From: Phallus indusiatus
Taxonomy: Eukaryota > Basidiomycota > Agaricomycetes > Phallales > Phallaceae
Assembly (NCBI GenBank): GCA_027605045.1
Contig: JAQFWX010000008.1
Coordinates: 1,798,001 to 1,862,000, forward strand
Reading direction: 5' to 3'
DNA length: 64,000 nt
In this document: positions 35,072 to 47,309 of the stretch, one piece after another
Layout: the number at the start of each line of letters is the position of its first letter
Position numbering within the stretch: position 1 is the stretch's first letter
The notes under the pieces: model-generated
Database searches by the model: none
What the model saw: only the letters and a program-made list of their open reading frames with translations
What the model was told of the DNA's origin: nothing
Translations under genes and position numbers: made by a program

Positions 35072-35467
35072 TTACTTGGAATTGGGAGTGTTTTCAACAC
35101 GTCTTCCAAGCAACTTCGGTAAATAAGAGATCAAGCTGAAGCCTCGGGGCTGAGGCATTTCGGTTGAGGGTTGCACGAGTCGGGGTAAAATCAACGAATT
35201 GGTTGCACGATCGCTGGCAGTGAGGGTCTGGGTTTGCTTTTGGGGTGTAAAGGTATCCGACCCGGGACTGTCAATCGTATTGATTGGACTTGGTACGCTG
35301 CGTAAACTCGAAAGGGCGACCTCTGTGTCAACGGCGTTTTCACCATGTTCAGAGAGGGACATGTGTCCATTCAAATCAATTTCTCGAGGAAGAGGAAGAG
35401 CAATTACGGCAGAGTGCAAGATAGAGACATTGGCGCTAAAGATGAGCATGAATGTTGTAAAATGCAT
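35072..35467 (-). CDS. Small secreted protein candidate, 131 aa
   Basis: A single exon with ATG at 35467. The N terminus MHFTTFMLIFSANVSILHSA is hydrophobic and is followed by VIALPLPRE, giving a likely signal peptide with cleavage around residues 23-25. The remaining ~105 residues are serine-, threonine- and proline-rich with no cysteine and no known domain, and end LGRRVENTPNSK, which includes a dibasic pair. Upstream sequence on the minus strand is GC-poor. It could be a secreted orphan such as an effector-like or cell-wall-associated peptide precursor. The call is based on the signal peptide and absence of stops; no paralog is present in the window. Confidence 0.45.
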   Translation of the reverse strand: MHFTTFMLIFSANVSILHSAVIALPLPREIDLNGHMSLSEHGENAVDTEVALSSLRSVPSPINTIDSPGSDTFTPQKQTQTLTASDRATNSLILPRLVQPSTEMPQPRGFSLISYLPKLLGRRVENTPNSK

Positions 35468-35704
35468 TTCAACACGGGAAGGTGTGATTTATAGTAGAAT
35501 GAGAGGGCGAGAGTAGGACGATAATAAAATGAGCAGCGTTGGGGCGTCATTAAATAGTAAAATGCTTTAGGTCAATGCAATAACACGAACTGTGTGAAGT
35601 CGAATTTTGGAAGGGTCTCATCCTGTCATTCAGGGTCATGTAAACCAGTCACGTTTAAAAAGAAATTTGGGCTACTTTAGGTTTAAGGTTTACGAGAATT
35701 CAAC

Positions 35705-36420
35705 CGCGTGCATGCACGTGTACACTCTGAGACAAGGATTGCGGTCTGGCTCCAATTCTAGGTTAAGATCTTGATGTATTTAAGTATGTATGGCTTTTTT
35801 AATAAAGCCACAGGAACCAGATGGGAAGTCGCAAGGGTCGACCTTTTTTATCCTGCGATTGCCCATATTAACAACGGTGTCAACGATTCTGGATCCAGGT
35901 CACTGTCGACACGTTTTCAAGTTTCCTTATTTCGAACCTGGATCCCTTACAGGTCAGATCTTCCATGGATCCATAGTCTCACGGATCTATGTTTCATAGA
36001 TAAAACCTGTTGACCTGTGCTGCAGTGCACCATAACACTTAAAATTATAACAATTGTTAGATCTCTAATGTGTTGCTAGTGATAGGAAGATAGGCAGATT
36101 TCTGATTTACATGCTAGAAAATAATTGAATTATGAAAGTGTTGAGTGTTAATTTGCCGTTATATGTAGGGATGTGCTGAGTTGCTTCAATCCATTGAAAA
36201 TAAATTTAGTACGAACGTGTCATCCCATATCAAGTTGGAATGAGTCGAAAATCGATCATTCATCTGAGCCCATGACTGAAGTTATGCATCAAGAAATGGG
36301 GGTGTTGATTAATCGTTGGCCCTCCGTTCCCAGGGCCAGATATTTCCTATCAAGTAGTGTGGGGTAGTGCAGTAAATTTGGACCCAGGCAAAATCGAGAA
36401 AACAGCTCAAGAAATAGTTT
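35705..36420. repeat. Imperfect tandem duplication, unit 1
   Basis: The left unit of a diverged direct duplication. Landmarks shared with unit 2, in the same order: GAGACAAGGAT, CTCCAATTCTAGGTTAAGA, GATTGCCCATAT, CTGGATCCAGGTC, TTTCGAACCTGGATCC, CAGGTCAGATCTTCCATGGA, AGATATTTCCTAT and TCGAGAAAACAGCTCAAGAA. No coding frame is preserved in both units. Confidence 0.75.
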
Positions 36421-36504
36421 TCGTATTCTAGCCATTAAGAGTCCAAGTATCACAATTTATTTGGAACGAACATGACAAATTACTTATTTAGAACTTGCTT
36501 GTAG

Positions 36505-37205
36505 CGCGCCACCATGCACGCGTACACTCCGAGACAAGGATCGTCTAGCTCCAATTCTAGGTTAAGAACCTGATGTATTGTGTAAACGGCTTTTTGATGA
36601 AGTCACAGGGACCGGACGGGAGGTCGTAAGGGTCGATCTTGTTTGTCTCGTGATTGCCCATATATTAAGAAGGGTGTCGACGATCCTGGATCCAGGTCTC
36701 ACAGATCCAGGTCACTATCAACAGGTTTTGAACTGTCCTAATTTCGAACCTGGATCCATTACAGGTCAAATCTTCCCAGATCTTGACCTTAGACTGTAAC
36801 AAGTTCAAAATAAGCCTTGAGGTAGTTTACCTTTTCAAAACTCATTGAAAACAGGATCCTTAATACTCAGGTCAGATCTTCCATGGATTCATCGTCTGAC
36901 AGATTTAAGTTTCACAAATAGAACTCGTTCAGTGTTGAATTCTGTGCTGCCATAACATTGGAAATTATTCGGAATTATGACAGTTGTAATTGATCTCTGA
37001 TTAAGATAGCAAGATTTTTGATTTCTATGCTGAAATATTTGAATTATGAAAGTCTTGATTTTACATAAGTGCTGAGTTGCTTGCTTTAGCCGATTCGGTA
37101 CCTGTAACACTTAAGGGTCAGATATTTCCTATTAAGTAGTGTGGGGTGGTGCAGCAGTAAATTTGGGCCCGGTCCAGATTCGAGAAAACAGCTCAAGAAT
37201 AGTTG
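36505..37205. repeat. Imperfect tandem duplication, unit 2
   Basis: The right unit, starting about 800 nt after unit 1. It carries the same ordered landmarks, with an insertion of roughly 80-100 nt after the CAGGTC(A)(A/G)ATCTTCC block, which appears twice here (near 36765 and 36870), and a compensating loss later. It ends with GTGTGGGGTGGTGCAGCAGTAAATTTGGG and the same AACAGCTCAAGAA end. Confidence 0.75.
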
Positions 37206-38053
37206 TCTTACGCACTCTCACGTCTTCTTTAATTACTCACCGCGACATGAATTCCCAAATTTTCAGAGTCTCTTGTATTCCAAACGCAAGGATAAGGTGT
37301 TTGCGACTTCACAGCTACTTCTATACTCGGTTTAAAGTTAGCGAAGAATATTCCCTGATGAAATTCCAATGACCACTCTATTCGTCGTGAAGCTTCATTG
37401 AATTGCCTTTGAAAGCAATGATCCTTGATACGTTGACAGACCAATTCTAATGGAGACAAAGAACATTAACCTAAACGCAAATTCTATCCACCTGGGTTTT
37501 CTGACTCCATTTTTCTTATATCATTACTCCTGGAGCAATCATGGAGGACCGCGTGAAAGAAGTTGTTCGATTCTCGGTGATTCGGCCAAGCCTGACATGC
37601 CACACACAAGTTCATATCCGACCGACCCTTCACTCGTACTCACATGGCCGCAATCACTTGGTGTAATCCTATCAAATAAAAAAGGGACTGATGACATTTG
37701 ACAGGAGTTAATTAATCACCGGTACGCCCTTGGTCCCGTTATCTTTGAACGGATGAAAATTGGACCTTTGCTGTTCTGACTCGGATTCGGAAGGTGGTGA
37801 ACTCAAGTATTTAAACAACTAAAAAATGAAACTTGAAGCATGCTTCATAAAGTCAAACTTTTTTTATATGTACATTGTCTCGACAGAATGACGGTTTTTA
37901 TTTTATTCGACCTGAGCTAGTAAAACGTACGAAAAAAAATATTACAATAATACATACATCCATAAAAAAACAAAAAAAAGAAAGCCTCAATAACCGAAAA
38001 ACAAAGTGTCTATAACCAGAGTAAAAAGAAAAGAGAAGAAAACTTTCTCAGCA
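37206..38053. other. Intergenic, no gene seen
   Basis: About 850 nt between the duplication and the 3' end of the large low-complexity gene. The AT-rich part near 37850-37980 probably includes the 3' UTR and polyadenylation region of that minus-strand gene. Confidence 0.4.
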
Positions 38054-41000
38054 TTACGTCGCAAAAACCCACTGTTGCCTCCTTTTCTCTCTTGCAGGCC
38101 CAGAGCGCGGCACAGGAATACGTACAATCTGCTCTCTCCCTCCTCCACCAGGCGAACCTCCTCTGGGTATAAAAATATATGATGCGGGGTTATTAGTCGT
38201 TGTGGCTGTAGCGGTGGGTGGTGTATTCGTGGCTGTTTGGGTGACTGTAATAGTGGGCGGTTGAAGATGAGTTTGGGTCTGGGTCTGGGTTTGAGTCTGA
38301 GTCTGAGTTCCGTCGTCCTCGTCGTCATATCGGCCTCCTCTCCGTCTTCCCACATTTCTATACACTCTCTCACTTCCATTTCCGCGCATAGCACCGCCAC
38401 CACCACCACCACCATTGTTAGGTACAATGTCATCCCCACCAACATCATCTCTATACCGAACGGGAATAACAATCGGCCTAGCTTGATCCGGTATATCACC
38501 CGCAAAGGGCACAAATCCATCAGGAGGCGGCTGTCCAGGCGGGAGCGTTATAAAATCAAATTCACCCAGCGTAAACGCAGGCATGACTATATCCCCGTCA
38601 ACCGGTACCCCAGGATCTTCTTGTTGGTGTAAAGAAGGATCGCCGTCGCTGTACAACAGAGCTGGATTTGTACCGTCCATATTGGAAGGTGAAGGATTGA
38701 GATGCGGTTGGTCGTGATGTTCGTGGCCGTGTTCATCTCTTCCGCCGGGTCTTAAACTCTCCGGAACAGGCACCTCCGTACCAGTCGCGGTCGTACCAGG
38801 AACACCACTCGCCGTAGCCGGAGCTGTACCGGTATCCCTCGCAGCACTCTCATCCAATCTTCTTTTCAACTCTCTAATCCTCGTCATAGTCGGTACACGA
38901 GGCAACGGGTTAATCGGCGGTTGAGGCATCCCAATACCTTCATCATCCTCACTCCTCGGTCCTCTCCTAAATCTACTTCTCAAGCCATCTCTACTCCTAA
39001 TCCCACCCGAAAAATAGCTCGATCCTCCTCCACCATTACGGGGTCTTCCCCCTCCTCCAACAGCCGAATCAGAAATATACGTCTCCCCATCTTCACCAGA
39101 ATAAACACTCCACGCATTATTATTATTCTCTCTCGCCCTTTTCTTCTTCGCTCTCTCTCTTTCCCACTCCATAAACCTCTCTCCAGGTCTGGAATACCAA
39201 CTTTTCCCAGGCTTTGAACGAGGCGTTCTCCCCGAGCCCGCCGAGAACCCGAACCTAAAAAGTCGTTTATTGTGATGATAGCTCCGTCTTCTTCCGGATC
39301 TACTATGCCGAGATGGTGGTGGTACCGCCGACGATCCGAAATCCCGGTCCTCATAATAAGGATTGGGAAGATGCCCTTGTTGCTGTAATCGACTCGCGAT
39401 ACTCTCGTATTCGTCTCTCCTTCGAACTCGCATATGAGGTTGTGTTCTCGGATACGGAATAGCCGTTCCACTTCCATCCCCATCCCCATCGTCCAACGCA
39501 CTATCAACAGCACTAAACCCTTCCTCTCCACCACCACCATTTCCACCTCCACCTTCACTAAATCCTTCACTAAATCCATCACTGAAACCATCACTAAACC
39601 CATCACCCTCACTTCCCAAATCTCCACCACTCCAACTCTCACTCCCAACACCCGTAATCGTAAAACTATCCTCACTCATAACCCCACCATCCGCATAATA
39701 CCCTTTCCTTCGTCCTCCTCCTCTCCCCTTTCCTCTACTTCGAATTCCTCCAGGAATAATATCAGCTACAACCCGATTCCCAACCCAGGGCATATGCACA
39801 AGCTGTTTCAAAAGCCGAAGAAGTCCACCGATAGGAGACGAATACGAAAGAATCGAAGATGGTTTTGGATACGGTTTTTTAGCAGTAGCACGGGATGCGA
39901 ATTGAGAAGACACGAAACCCAAATTTCTAGCGGTAGCAGTTGCGTCATCATCATCGTCTTCTCCTCGACCTCGTTCTCTTGATCTACTCCGACTTCGACT
40001 TCTACTAGCTCGATAATAAGGATTCGCAACTCTCCGACCGTACCGATCTACAAGAGCGGTCCATCGTGTAAAAACGCGTGATGCTGGGGGCGTAGGACCT
40101 GACATGTTTGTGAAAGAGCCATAAGAGTATGACGGAGAAGGAGGCATTCCATTCGCCGCGTATCCATTTGTGAAAGTGTACGCCTGCGATTGGGTGGGTG
40201 GTATACGAGAACCCGAGATTGGGAATGTGGACGCGTCGCCTGGTTGTTGAAAGCGTAGTGCAGATGGTGGAAGACCGAGTCCGCCTCCTCCGCCTCCTCT
40301 GATATTGTTATTAGTCTCAGAACCGGGTGGAACGAATGGAGAGTGTGTTTGAGTCATCGACGTAGGAGTAGGTAAATGATAATTCGCGCCTAAACAAAAC
40401 ACACAATCAACAAAAAGAAACAAGCCCTGAATCTCTTTTCCTTACCTTCCTCTTCCAACTCCTCTTTATCAACATCCCCCAATCCACCAGGAAACGTCCT
40501 TCTCCCACTTCCACCACCACCACCACCACCACCAGCTCTCGCATTCCACCTCGCTCTCTCTCTCCTCAAATCAGCTATCTCCCTGTCCGCTTCAGCAGCT
40601 CTCAACGCGTCAAGTGTGCTTCCTTCCGCAGGATAAGGTAACATCGTCGACAACGAATCCTGCGAACGTGTTGCCTCTCCTCCTCTATTATCAGGTGGAG
40701 GTGCAGATGATTGAGTCATTTGAGGTTCAGGGAATGATACTGGGGGATCTCCACCACCAGGATTAGGGCCAGGACCAGGGGAAGCAGTAGGACCTGACCC
40801 GGGAATAACCAATGGAGGAGGTTGAACACGCTGTTGTTGTTGTTGTTGTTGTTGATTCGCTTGACCAGGTACACCAGCATCCGGAGAAGGCGAACCGGGC
40901 GGTAAAATAGTAGGCGGAGAAGTCGTCGCCCACCCTGATGTACCCCCCGCATATCCATACCCAATCCCCGGGTACCCACCACCACCTTCTCCATTCCTAT

Positions 41001-43488
41001 TTTCATCTCTATAACTATTCTTCCTCCTTCCTCCTCCTCCTCTCCTTGCACTACTCCCTCCCCCACCACCATTCCCACGCCCGTTCCCATTCCCATTTCC
41101 ATTCCCGGTCCCCCTTCTAAACATCTTATCTCTATTAATCCTCTGCTTACGCAAATAATCCTGCAACAGCATATCTTCTCTCGTAGGCGGACTATACCCT
41201 CTCCCCGTGACACCCGTTCCAGACGTCATAAACGTAGGTGCTTCACTCGGCGCGGGCGTATGTGCACGTGGAAATTGACTTTGACCTGGGCCTGGTGTTT
41301 GTGGAGAAGTCGGTCTTGAAACTGGTGCTTGTGCTTGTGCAGGAGTTGGAATACGCAATGTGGAAGGACCCGCTCCGGGCGTTCCTTCCGGCGGACCATT
41401 CCCTCCTCCTCCTCCACCTCCGGCGCCAGTATATCCATCCGCATATTCTCCAGGAGAAGAAGTAAACGGCCCATCGTCCTCATCTCCAAAAAACCCTCCA
41501 GGCCTCCCTCCACCACCCTGCCCCTGTCCCGCTCCTCCTCCACCAGCCCTCCTCCCACCCGCAAACGCTCCAAACGCTTTCAACCCTCTCAGCCCTTTAA
41601 CAACCTTCCCCACAACATTCTTTAACCCAATATCCAAATCAGGTTCACCCAACCGAATATCCTCTTCCGTAGGTCTATACCGCCCTTTATCCGCTTTCGA
41701 CGTGATATGTACACCGGACGGAATTTCTACTCCACCTCCGGGTAATAAGATCGGTGGAATGCCTACACGCGAGCGAGAGACGGATGTTGCGGATGTGGGT
41801 GATGTTACTCTGAATCCGAGTCCTCTTTCGTCTGGTCCAGGCTGCGAAAGAGGTGGAGGAGGAGGATTGCGCGAAGGTGAAGGCGTTCCACCACTGCGAC
41901 CAGGACTACGCCCAAGACCAGATATGATTCTAGCCCTATCTCTTCTCTGTCGTTCCGCTTCTCGTTCTTCTATTTCTTTTCTTTCTCGCATTTGAGCTTG
42001 AGTTTGCGCTTCCCGAAAGCGCTGAGCGAGGATAGGTGTTCCACCTCCACCTCCACCTCCACCGTTGCCATTTCCATTTCCGTTTCCATTATTCCCATTG
42101 CCGTTAGCATTTCGAAGAACAATAGGTGAATTGGCGCGTGAATCAGACGTTAAAAGGATTGACGGTAACGGACCCTGAGCCTGTGCCTGAGCCTGACTTT
42201 GACCTTGAGGTGGGGGTGGTGGTGGTGGATTACTAGACGACATAACTCCTCGTCCACCTGGTGGAACATTATACATTGTCGCCACATTAACACCCTGACC
42301 TTGACTCTGACCTTGACCTTGACCTTGAGACTCATAAACAGGTGCAAGCGGTGCGGGAATAGTCGTCACTTTTGGACGAAGCGGATGACGAGGCGGTCTT
42401 TTCACTTGCGAGGGGCCATACAATCCCGGACCTTGTGAACGCCCTGCTCCCGGGGTAGGTGTAGGTGCTGGAGTCGGACCTCGTATTGTAGATCCGTACT
42501 GACTCGATGAAGGAGACCTCAACAATCTTTCTTTTTCTCGTTCGCGAGCGCGGTATTGGGTAGATGCCAGTGAAACTTGAGATGGTGTGAACACTTCTTG
42601 GTAGCGTGACATTGTTGGTTCTTCGTGTTGTTGTTCGTGGTATACTTGAATTGGCGGCGGCGGTGGTGTAGTAGATGGTGGTGGTGGTGGTGGTGGTGCA
42701 GATGGCGGTGGTGATGGTGCAGGTGGTGGTGATGGTGCGGGAGATGTTGGCGCAGGAGATGGTGCTGGAGATGGTGCTGGAGTCGGTGTCGGTGCTGGTG
42801 GCTGAGGTAGTGCTCGTAACGGAGATCCACTCTCTTCTTGTGATCGTTCCCGAAAAACGCGCGGGGGAGGTGGTACAGGAAGTTGTCTTGCTCTTGCTCT
42901 TGTCCTTGTATGTTCTTCTCGACTACATTAGAAAATATTCAGCCTTGAGATCATCCTAAATAAATATCATGTCATACTGTACCTCGAAGAAGAATGTGAC
43001 CTTGAACGTGATCGTGATCGTGAACGAGACGTTCGTGTACTTGCACCAGATACAGAAGGCGGAGAGATAACAATACGAATTGAACTTCTCCTCTTCTTTC
43101 GTGTTGTTCTATACCGCAAATATTGCGGATGATGTCGAAGAAACTGCTGAGGTGGTGGTCGAAGAAAGTGTTGTTGTGATAATAACGACGACGATGGTGC
43201 TTGCTGTTCTTGTGTCCTTAGATTCGGATTTGGTACCGGTACGATCCGAATCTGATTCTGATTCTGATTTTGATTTTCGTGTTGATATGGATAGAAATGA
43301 AATGTAGGTTGAAAAGATGACGAGTGTCGGTGAGACGGCAATGATGATGACAGAGCAGGTACAGGTACAGATGGAAGTTCTCGTGGTCTAGGAGCAGGAG
43401 GACTTGGATTGTGACTAGTATCAGTAGTAGTTGGACTTGTTCGGATGATAATCGGACGAGGAGGATATGACCTGTACGGTATGGTCAT
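38054..43488 (-). CDS. Very large low-complexity protein, 1772 aa, unknown function
   Basis: Three exons (43488-42983, 42922-40446, 40389-38054) join in phase to 1772 residues. Exon 1 encodes a proline- and serine-rich start (MTIPYRSYPPRPIIIRTSPT), an NQNQNQNQ tract and an SRSRSRSRSRSHSSSR run. Exon 2 opens with proline/alanine repeats and poly-proline, then QSQGQGQ, poly-glycine, poly-glutamine and GNGNGNG tracts. Exon 3 has arginine/serine runs, acidic stretches and a TQTQTQTQTQTQTH tract, and ends REKRRQQWVFAT. No globular domain is visible, though short ordered-looking segments occur (YRPTEEDIRLGEPDLDIGLK; IGGLLRLLKQLVHMPWVG). Frame conservation through three long exons with consensus splice sites supports a real gene. 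It may be nuclear or condensate-forming; that is inference. Confidence 0.7.
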
Positions 43489-44650
43489 ACACCTTCAATA
43501 GGGAGTTATGTAATGGACGGTGATTTGGTGGTGAATATCGAAGGGTTTACGTGGACATATATCAACGAAAAGGAGTGTAAAAGAAAGACTGATAGGAGAT
43601 TTCTTAACGTAAGAATCTTGAGAGTAAAAGAGAAAAAGAGCGTGTTGACGGTACTTTACTTTAGGATAATACTAATGAATGGAATGGAACGGGCATGTCG
43701 AGTGTGTCAGGTTTGAGTATATGTCTGTTTTTTTCAGAGTCCCCTTCACCGTGCAAGTGCAAGTGCAAGTAAACGTTTTGTTCCTCGTTTCCCAAAAAAA
43801 AAACGATGTTTAGTGGCGTGGCGAGTGGGGATCAAGTTCACTGTTCAGGATCAAATACGCGAACACGTGATGCGGAACCGGGTTTCGACGCGGTTGACGC
43901 GTGTTTGATTTCTCTTGGAAATCAGTATTCAGTCCTTGGCAATTGATTTTTTTAGCAATTAAATTGGGGCATAATACCATCAGATTGACGTGATTGTCCA
44001 TTCCTGACTCTAGATTTTCTCAAATATCAGGTATACAACAACTCCGGTTGATTTATGATAAGAGGCCGGGTATTCTGCTGTTTTGTTTCTTCACTCAAGC
44101 TCTTCCACCCCTTCTTCATGCCTTTAAACTTCAATTTACCGTTTCCTGTCGTTATGCTGACCATACCCCTACGAGTTGAGTACACCATCTGGGGCTGAAG
44201 TGCGCTCAGCGAACCAAATTGATCATGATATACATTGAGAATAGCGGATAGGCTCAGGAAGGAGAATACAACTTAATAGGTTGCGAGATTCAAAACATCG
44301 TAATTTTTGTGAAACTTACGCGGGAAAATCAAAAATGGATCTCCAAAAGCAGTGATTAATTCTGATACCAAACCTTTTATAGATAACGTCTTTAGTCAAG
44401 GTACGTGATTTCACCAAAGAATATCACTCGGAGAATAGACGGTATGAATATTCCACGACTCAATTCTGTCGCACTAGTATATGCATCGTCGGGGAATCAG
44501 GACAACCTCTAGATCATTTGGAGCACGCAAGGTATTCAAATTCATCCGTTAGGTCACATATCCAGCTAATTTGTAAATCGATCTTGTTACATTTTTTCGG
44601 CATTTTATACTTCATACTTTATAGTACACATTTACTCCAATGGTTGCAAC
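43489..44650. other. Intergenic, no gene seen
   Basis: About 1.2 kb that contains the promoter of the low-complexity gene on the left and the 3' end of M20 copy 2 on the right. Only short frames without features were seen. Confidence 0.45.
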
Positions 44651-46718
44651 CTAAGCATTTTTCATAAGTTTCATAGACTCTTCGAACGATGCACGAATCT
44701 AATAAAATCATGATATAAATCAATATCATCAGTGTAAAATAAAACATCTAACACGGTACCTCATTACAAAACTTCTCATCATCCAGTACTCTAAACCCAC
44801 TAAGCGCAAGAACATTAATAATATTGAATGTGATTTCATGCGCCTCTGGTGTTCTTGCGGATGCTGTAAATTGGGCGGTGTGATTTCCCCCGTTTGGTTG
44901 GGTCGGTATGGCTAATACAGCACTTATAATAATTCCAAAAGTAGTGGCAGTAAACGTAGCATACCGTAAGAAGGATGTAAAGATGGTAGCGCTGGGGAGT
45001 AAATCAAAGTTCCGTCAAGGAGAAACATATTTCATTGTGAGAATACGACAGCTTACTGTAGGTTACATTTCCCTGAAAAAAAAAAGACGCATCAATAAAG
45101 TGCCGAGCATTTTGACTTGAGAGCAAAACTTACAAAATCAGTACTTCCTCCAATCGCGCCTTCAATTTCAGGGCTGACCTCAATCCCGTATCGTTTGAGG
45201 GCAACCTCTGAAAACTCCCGTGCTATAAAAAAAAAATGCTCTGTTTTCACAGAGGCAACAAACGAGTCATTGCGCGCGCACCTAGAGTTGGATTCTGTGA
45301 TAAATCAAAATGTAGTGGCAAGTATTCGATCTTGGCTTTTGTATCAGTCGCCAGTGCAGCCGCTCTTTCCAAGTCTAGGTCAACCAAACATATTGAAACA
45401 GCGAAATTTTCAGCTTACTCCAAACATTTTACAACTCGATTTTTCAGCACCTCTACTTCTTTCGCGGTAGGCGCACGAACTATCCACGTCATTTTTGCAT
45501 AATCCGGTATAACTTCAAACCAAGATTGGACAAGTCAGATTCTGTATTTTCGAGAAATAGATCGGGGATGAATCTGCCTTACTGTTTGGTGCCCAATCTT
45601 TTCCCTCCACAATCCCATGAACCCGATGCGTAGGTTTAATCTGCTGTCTCAAAGCGGATATACTTCCGTACGCTATGAAAGCTGCGTCGAGAGCGTTTTG
45701 ACCTTCCCAAGGAGCTGCAGAGGCGTGTGCACTAGTTTTTTTAAAAAAACAAGAAATCAGTTAGAGTGTAGGAGAAAAATATTGGTGACCTGTGCGTACG
45801 GGTGTCCCTCGTATTCGACGACCAATTTTTGAAACGCTTTACTAGATCCCGTTCCAGCCGTCTGAAGTTTACCTCCTCCAGGATGTGCCCTCAAGAGAGA
45901 AAGAAAGACAGGTTTAGATGTAACGCTCAAATATAGGAAGATGTGAACACCTACATTAAACATACATCCATACCCTCATATCCACCACGTTCAATCATGA
46001 TTACCTTTCCCGCACCGGATTCTTCGGCTAAAAAAAGGTGAAACATCAGATTGAGACACGTATGTATTTATGCAACGTGCGAGTGGGATACCTGGAGTGC
46101 CGAGGAGAACAATCTTTCCTTCAATATTATGCTTCAACATCGCAGCCCTGACGGCCAAACTTATTCCAACGCCAATAATTGCAATCTACTCGTAATTTCA
46201 GGATTTATATTACAACTTGAATCATACCATGACCGAGTATAAATCTCACCAAGTTGTGTCCACAAGCATGTCCAATACCAGGAAGAGCGTCCATTTCAGA
46301 ATTTACACCCAAAACTCTTTTGGGATTCGCGCCGTGGGTAAAAGTAGCTTTCCAGGCGGTTGATAGACCCAGATAGCGGCGTGTTACTTCGAATCCCTGC
46401 GATTCCATATAAGCAGTTAACGTATCGTGAGCATAACTTGAGTATCCCCATTAGAGTTATTGATTCAGTTTTATCGTGTCGAAAAAGAGGTGTGTACTGA
46501 CTATTCTTCAAACTTGAGTTCAGGACGATCTTTCCCAAACGAACATGAGTAATCAATATCAATCTCCAAAGGATCAAAACGATCTACGTCTTACCATGAA
46601 TTTTGAGACTAAGATCGGTAAGATCTTTTTTGTATTTATTAATTTCTTCTTCAATTGTCTTCAGAACCTCGGGTCGGTATATGTCGAGCTTGAGGGCATT
46701 TCCGGGGGGAGGAGCCAT
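44651..46718 (-). CDS. M20 family peptidase/amidohydrolase, copy 2 (PM20D2-like)
   Basis: A paralog of the gene at 30.8 kb on the opposite strand, with the same exon order. It starts MAPPPGNALKLDIYRPEVLK and has [44 protein letters not shown] (metal ligands), [20 protein letters not shown], the AEESGAGKVIMIERGGYEGM block, AHPGGGKLQTAGTGSSKAFQ, EYEGHP joined to [29 protein letters not shown] and REFSEVALKRYGIEVSPEIE. It ends [28 protein letters not shown] and SFEESMKLMKNA. Relative to copy 1, MAGEP is GGGKL and DEGAMGG is IEGAIGG, changes near the conserved core that could affect substrate choice. The ATG at 46718 is unambiguous. Confidence 0.82.
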
Positions 46719-47309
46719 TGTCGATGATACACAATCTTTTCAGAATGAACAATTGTGATTTTTGGTAAATGAGTATAGTTAGAAGACGCAAGGAAAGAAC
46801 AGTTACTCAAGGCACGGACTAGAGTCGGATTGAATAATATCGGCGAGGAGCGTGGGTGTGGCAGCTAAAATCGATCAGCTCACGTCGACGAGTCCGTGAC
46901 GACATTTCACGTGCCTCATTACGTAAACGACACGTGACTAAGTTACGCGCACCGTTTTTTTTTTTTTTTTTTGAAAACAGACGCCGGTCAACACACCCCT
47001 CTCTTTGAAACCGTATTTTTTGGATTCAACTGTCATTTGATCCACGTCCGGATAGTAGGACATATGGCTGTACCCAACCGCTGTCCTACATACTAAGCTC
47101 TGCTCGTTCTCCCGGCTCAACCCAACACGGCTGCCATTTCCACGGAGATAAAGCAAGACGGAGCGGGACTTCGGTTGAGTAGCGAGAACCCGTCGCTAAA
47201 ACTGGTTGTAGGGTTGTTCTAGCGCCGGTAGGTCCGTTCAGCATTTGTATTCGCTCCGTCACAGCAGCAGTAACTATTCCACTGCTTCCTGGGCTCATAG
47301 GGTTGAGCT
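46719..47309. promoter_or_regulatory. Divergent promoter region, M20 copy 2 / family B copy 3
   Basis: About 590 nt between divergent starts. It holds a 17-T tract near 46957-46973 and, near 47180-47235, a block (GAGAACCCGTCGC, GGTTGT, TAGCGCCGGTAGG) whose relatives lie upstream of other family B copies (near 52220-52275 and 50880-50935). Confidence 0.4.

Noticed and set aside
38237..39982. Long plus-strand open frames opposite the large low-complexity gene
   Set aside because: They are repeat-driven mirror frames of the minus-strand coding repeats (poly-T/S and R/S runs) without splice support or their own features.
40716..43307. Further open frames on both strands (methionine-, histidine- or valine-rich)
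   Set aside because: They are shadow frames produced by the same simple repeats; the three-exon minus model explains the sequence in one phase-consistent frame.
47086..47298. Minus-strand 70-residue frame upstream of family B copy 3
   Set aside because: It lies in the shared promoter block; the similarity to other upstream regions is at the DNA level, not protein.
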